A DNA stretch of 64,000 nucleotides. Source: Vitis vinifera. Taxonomy: Eukaryota; Streptophyta; Magnoliopsida; Vitales; Vitaceae. Position 1 is the first letter of the stretch; every line of letters starts with the position of its first letter. The stretch lies in NCBI RefSeq assembly GCF_030704535.1, contig NC_081810.1:6458501-6522500 (forward strand), read 5' to 3'. Position numbers and translations under genes: made by a program. Shown piece after piece: positions 61,661 to 64,000 of the stretch. Below the pieces are notes generated by a model. That model searched no databases. It was not told where the DNA came from and was given only the letters and a program-made list of their open reading frames with translations.

Positions 61661-62786
61661 AGGGTTGATAGCATGATACCAATCTTTGTTGTCATATACT
61701 TCACTACTATGTATTCTGTAGTCATAAGAGTGTGATCCATGCATAGTTGGATAGAGTTAGAACCCATTTGATAGTGATTCTAAGAAGCGCTTTTAATATT
61801 TCTATTACTATAAAAAATTTATTATTCAAAGTATTAAAAATGCTAGAAACATTTTTCTAGAATCACTCCCAATAGCACACTTAATCCAGTTTCTTTGAAT
61901 AAATACTGATATGGTATGTCATTATATTTGTTGAGAAATAAAAGTCTTTATAGTGTTTTTTTTATATGTTTGTTGGGAGAGTATACTAAATGATAAGTTC
62001 AGAAAAACCTGTCCATGAATCTACTATTGTTGCCTGTAGTATTAAGAAGAAGAAGAAGCATGCTAAGATTCCAAGGATTACAGCATTCCCTTTTCTTTCT
62101 GGGCTTTCTTTCTATAATTATCACTAACAAAGGGATATGATGATTTATTAACAAATTCAATTATTGAGTGATCTATAGAGCTGCATAGACTTTGTTCTGT
62201 TTCTTTGAATAAAAGCTTATGTGGTATATCACTAAATTTGTGCATTAATTTCATTATCGATTAAAAAAAAACAAAAATTTTCATCACTGCCTATGATTCA
62301 TCCAATATCAGATGCCAAAAGATATCTCTAATACCATGCCTTTTCTTCCAAATAAGAGAACTTCAATGCTCTTTTACCAACAGCCATGACTGATTCTGGT
62401 TTCAAGCTAGAGTGTAAATTCGAATCCCGGGTATGATAAAGTCAAGACAGAGATACCTTATAGAATACATAAGAACCTGAGAGAGAGGTGCATGTTGATG
62501 GTGTCATGGAGCACATCATTGATTGTTACCTAGCCATTTATTCATTTTAGTAGTTAACTGAATGATGATGAATTGGTTGACTAAAGGATTATAATATGGG
62601 ACAGTTACTGACTTTAGGATGGTTAAATTCAAGCAAGTTTGAATGGTATTTTTTGATTTTATATCTTTTCCCCATTAAAGAAGAAAGATGTGTTCATCTA
62701 CCTCTAGATTAGATTAATACAGAATTGGGTATCAAGAAGCCTCTGTGGAATTTCCTTCTTCTGACCAAAAAAAAGTGTGAATGTCC
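61661..62786. other. Spacer between GST units 7 and 8
   Basis: It holds the 3' flank of unit 7, a short MITE (61756-61883) and unassigned sequence. No gene is seen. Confidence 0.5.
61756..61883. mobile_element. Third copy of the short MITE family
   Basis: The 128-bp element has inverted ends GTTAGAACCCATTTGATAGT and, inverted, TTAAGTGTGCTATTGGGAGT, both followed by GATTCTA. Size and end structure match 22233-22358. Confidence 0.55.
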
Positions 62787-62794
62787 TATAAAAT
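62787..62794 (+). promoter_or_regulatory. TATA box of GST unit 8
   Basis: TATAAAAT lies 56 nt before the ATG at 62843. Confidence 0.55.
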
Positions 62795-62842
62795 GAGCCA
62801 AATCCATAGACAAGATGCATATTTCCAAGTGGTAGAACTGTA

Positions 62843-63587
62843 ATGGCACAAGAAGTGAAACTCTTTGGCATGTGGGCAGGTCTCTTTTCTCGAAGAATAA
62901 AACTAGCTCTGAAACTGAAGGGGGTTCAATTTGAATTCATAGAGGAAGACCTGCAAAATAAAATTCCTTTGCTCCTCAAGTATAACCCCATCCATAAGAA
63001 GGTTCCAGTCCTTCTACACAATTGGAAGGCCTATTGCAGAGTCACTTGTTATTCTTGAATACATAGATGAGACTTGGACAGATAACCCTATCTTACCTCG
63101 AGATCCTTGCGACAGAGCCATGGTGCGGTTCTGGGCTAAGTTCATCGATGAGAAGGTACATGATGAGTACAGTTCATTTTCGCTTTCATATTCATTAAGC
63201 TAAAATCAAACTTGCCTTCCCAATTTTATGCAGCCGTTATGGGTGGCATGGGATGCTTTTAGCAGCAAAGAGGAGGATCGGGACAAGGCTATTGAAGAAG
63301 CTTGAAGCAGCTGAAAGCACTAGAAAACGAGCTCAAGGAGAAGGAATTCTTCGGAGGGGGACACTGTTGGATATCTGGACATTGCTGCAATCATGGTGGC
63401 TTCTTGGTTTGTGGTTATGCAAGAAGTAACGAAGGTAGAATTGCTCACTGAAGAGAATTTCCCTATCCTATGTCAATGGGTTGGGAAGTTTGTTGATTGT
63501 CCCGTAGTCAAGGAATGCTTGCCTCCTAGAGAGAAAATGGAGGAGTTCACTAAAGTCTACCTCAAAGACTTCATTGCTTCCAAATAA
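62843..63587 (+). pseudogene. GSTU unit 8, divergent pseudogene
   Basis: It starts [20 protein letters not shown]: the catalytic Ser13-Pro14 pair is replaced by Gly-Leu. An extra T near 63024 shifts the frame in the glutathione-site segment. The following [15 protein letters not shown] block is readable in the shifted frame. Exon 1 ends at 63155 and exon 2 runs 63234-63587, where a base loss near 63304 and a second shift near 63365 break it again before the conserved IASK end. It is the most divergent unit of the array and the oldest casualty, or a member of a separate GSTU lineage. Confidence 0.88.
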
Positions 63588-64000
63588 ATGGTTCAAATAT
63601 GAATTAACTAGATTTTGAGCCTAAACTCTTTATGTCCTATGATCTTGTATTTTGATTTTATATCTAGTGATTAGTCTCTCTCTATATTTAGCTTTCAATA
63701 AGGAGTTTGTGACATCATAAAACTACAAAATCTGTTTATTGATATTGGTACAAGGGACTTGAAGATTTGCAGAAACTTATGCAATCAATACAAAGAACAA
63801 AGGGCAAATGAATTAATACTTGGAACACACAGTAAGCAATACTAAAAAGAACACTAGTACATACCACCACTGTCTTTGAAGATGATCTCAACAGAGGATT
63901 TCTGGGGAGAATCCATGAACCCACCTCGGTTTGTGTAAGATCAGATTCAGGAAATGAAATCAGAAGCCATGGCTGCTCGGATCCTTAACGATGGTCACAG
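63588..64000 (-). other. Possible 3' end of a convergent minus-strand gene
   Basis: On the minus strand, a frame entering at the window edge reads VTIVKDPSSHGF and stops at 63962-63960. About 220 bp further on, AATAAA (63740-63735) could be its poly(A) signal. With only 13 codons visible the gene cannot be named and may not be real. The plus strand holds the 3' flank of GST unit 8. Confidence 0.25.

Overview
The window is plant nuclear DNA, most likely from a woody dicot; grapevine (Vitis) would fit, but that rests on family resemblance and I could not search for it. It has intron-bearing genes with GT-AG (and one GC-AG) splicing, AT-rich spacers, nested LTR retrotransposons, a CACTA transposon, MITEs, and two tandem gene families that have decayed to different degrees.

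Region 1 (1-25.1 kb) is a cucumisin-like subtilisin protease (S8A) tandem array. Copy A (1-2049) is the 3' part of an apparently intact gene whose start lies off the window. Copy B (9.69-11.75 kb) is a 5'-truncated pseudogene. A third, heavily eroded relic lies at 17.5-18.2 kb. Copy C (20431-25112) is a complete ten-exon gene whose exons sum to a 737-residue protease with all catalytic residues. A and B share about 1 kb of 3' flank, so they are a segmental tandem duplication. The space between them is filled by a Ty3/gypsy element (3137-8196, 5-bp target duplication) nested in a Ty1/copia relic. The B flank is split by a 4.7-kb CACTA-type transposon (12270 to about 16962) that has lost its right terminus. 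A further copia relic and an LTR remnant separate the eroded relic from copy C.

Region 2 (25-40 kb) is ordinary single-copy gene space: a short THA8-like PPR protein (plus strand, 2 exons), a small serine-rich protein with a WW/LYY tail (plus, 5 exons), an intronless GT4-type glycosyltransferase with a membrane anchor (minus) and an intronless four-helix membrane protein resembling MEE60 (minus).

Region 3 (40-64 kb) is a head-to-tail array of eight tau-class glutathione S-transferase (GSTU) units, all on the plus strand, each built as a 312-bp exon 1, a short intron and an exon 2 of about 350 bp. Units 1, 2, 3 and 5 look functional. Unit 4 (frameshift, 3' loss), unit 6 (5' loss), unit 7 (three in-frame stops) and unit 8 (frameshifts, catalytic Ser lost) are dead. 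A TATA box lies at a nearly fixed distance (53-56 nt) before the MAEEV/MAQEV start in units 3, 5, 7 and 8 and 54 nt before it in units 1, 2 and 4, which argues against an upstream in-frame ATG in units 1, 2 and 4. The array is interrupted by a solo LTR with a perfect target duplication (42859-43752), a copia relic (43.9-46.2 kb) and a palindromic element at about 53022-55340.

The most unusual object is that palindromic element. It has terminal inverted repeats and two successive inverted-repeat structures, the first of which carries the same fragment of a host protein gene (DUF1645-like) in both arms. Its transcript would fold into a long hairpin, so it is a candidate natural source of small RNAs against the parental gene family. 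Other points worth a second look are a precise intron loss in subtilase copy A, the GC-AG intron in copy C, filler DNA at the broken CACTA end, and a MITE family present three times.
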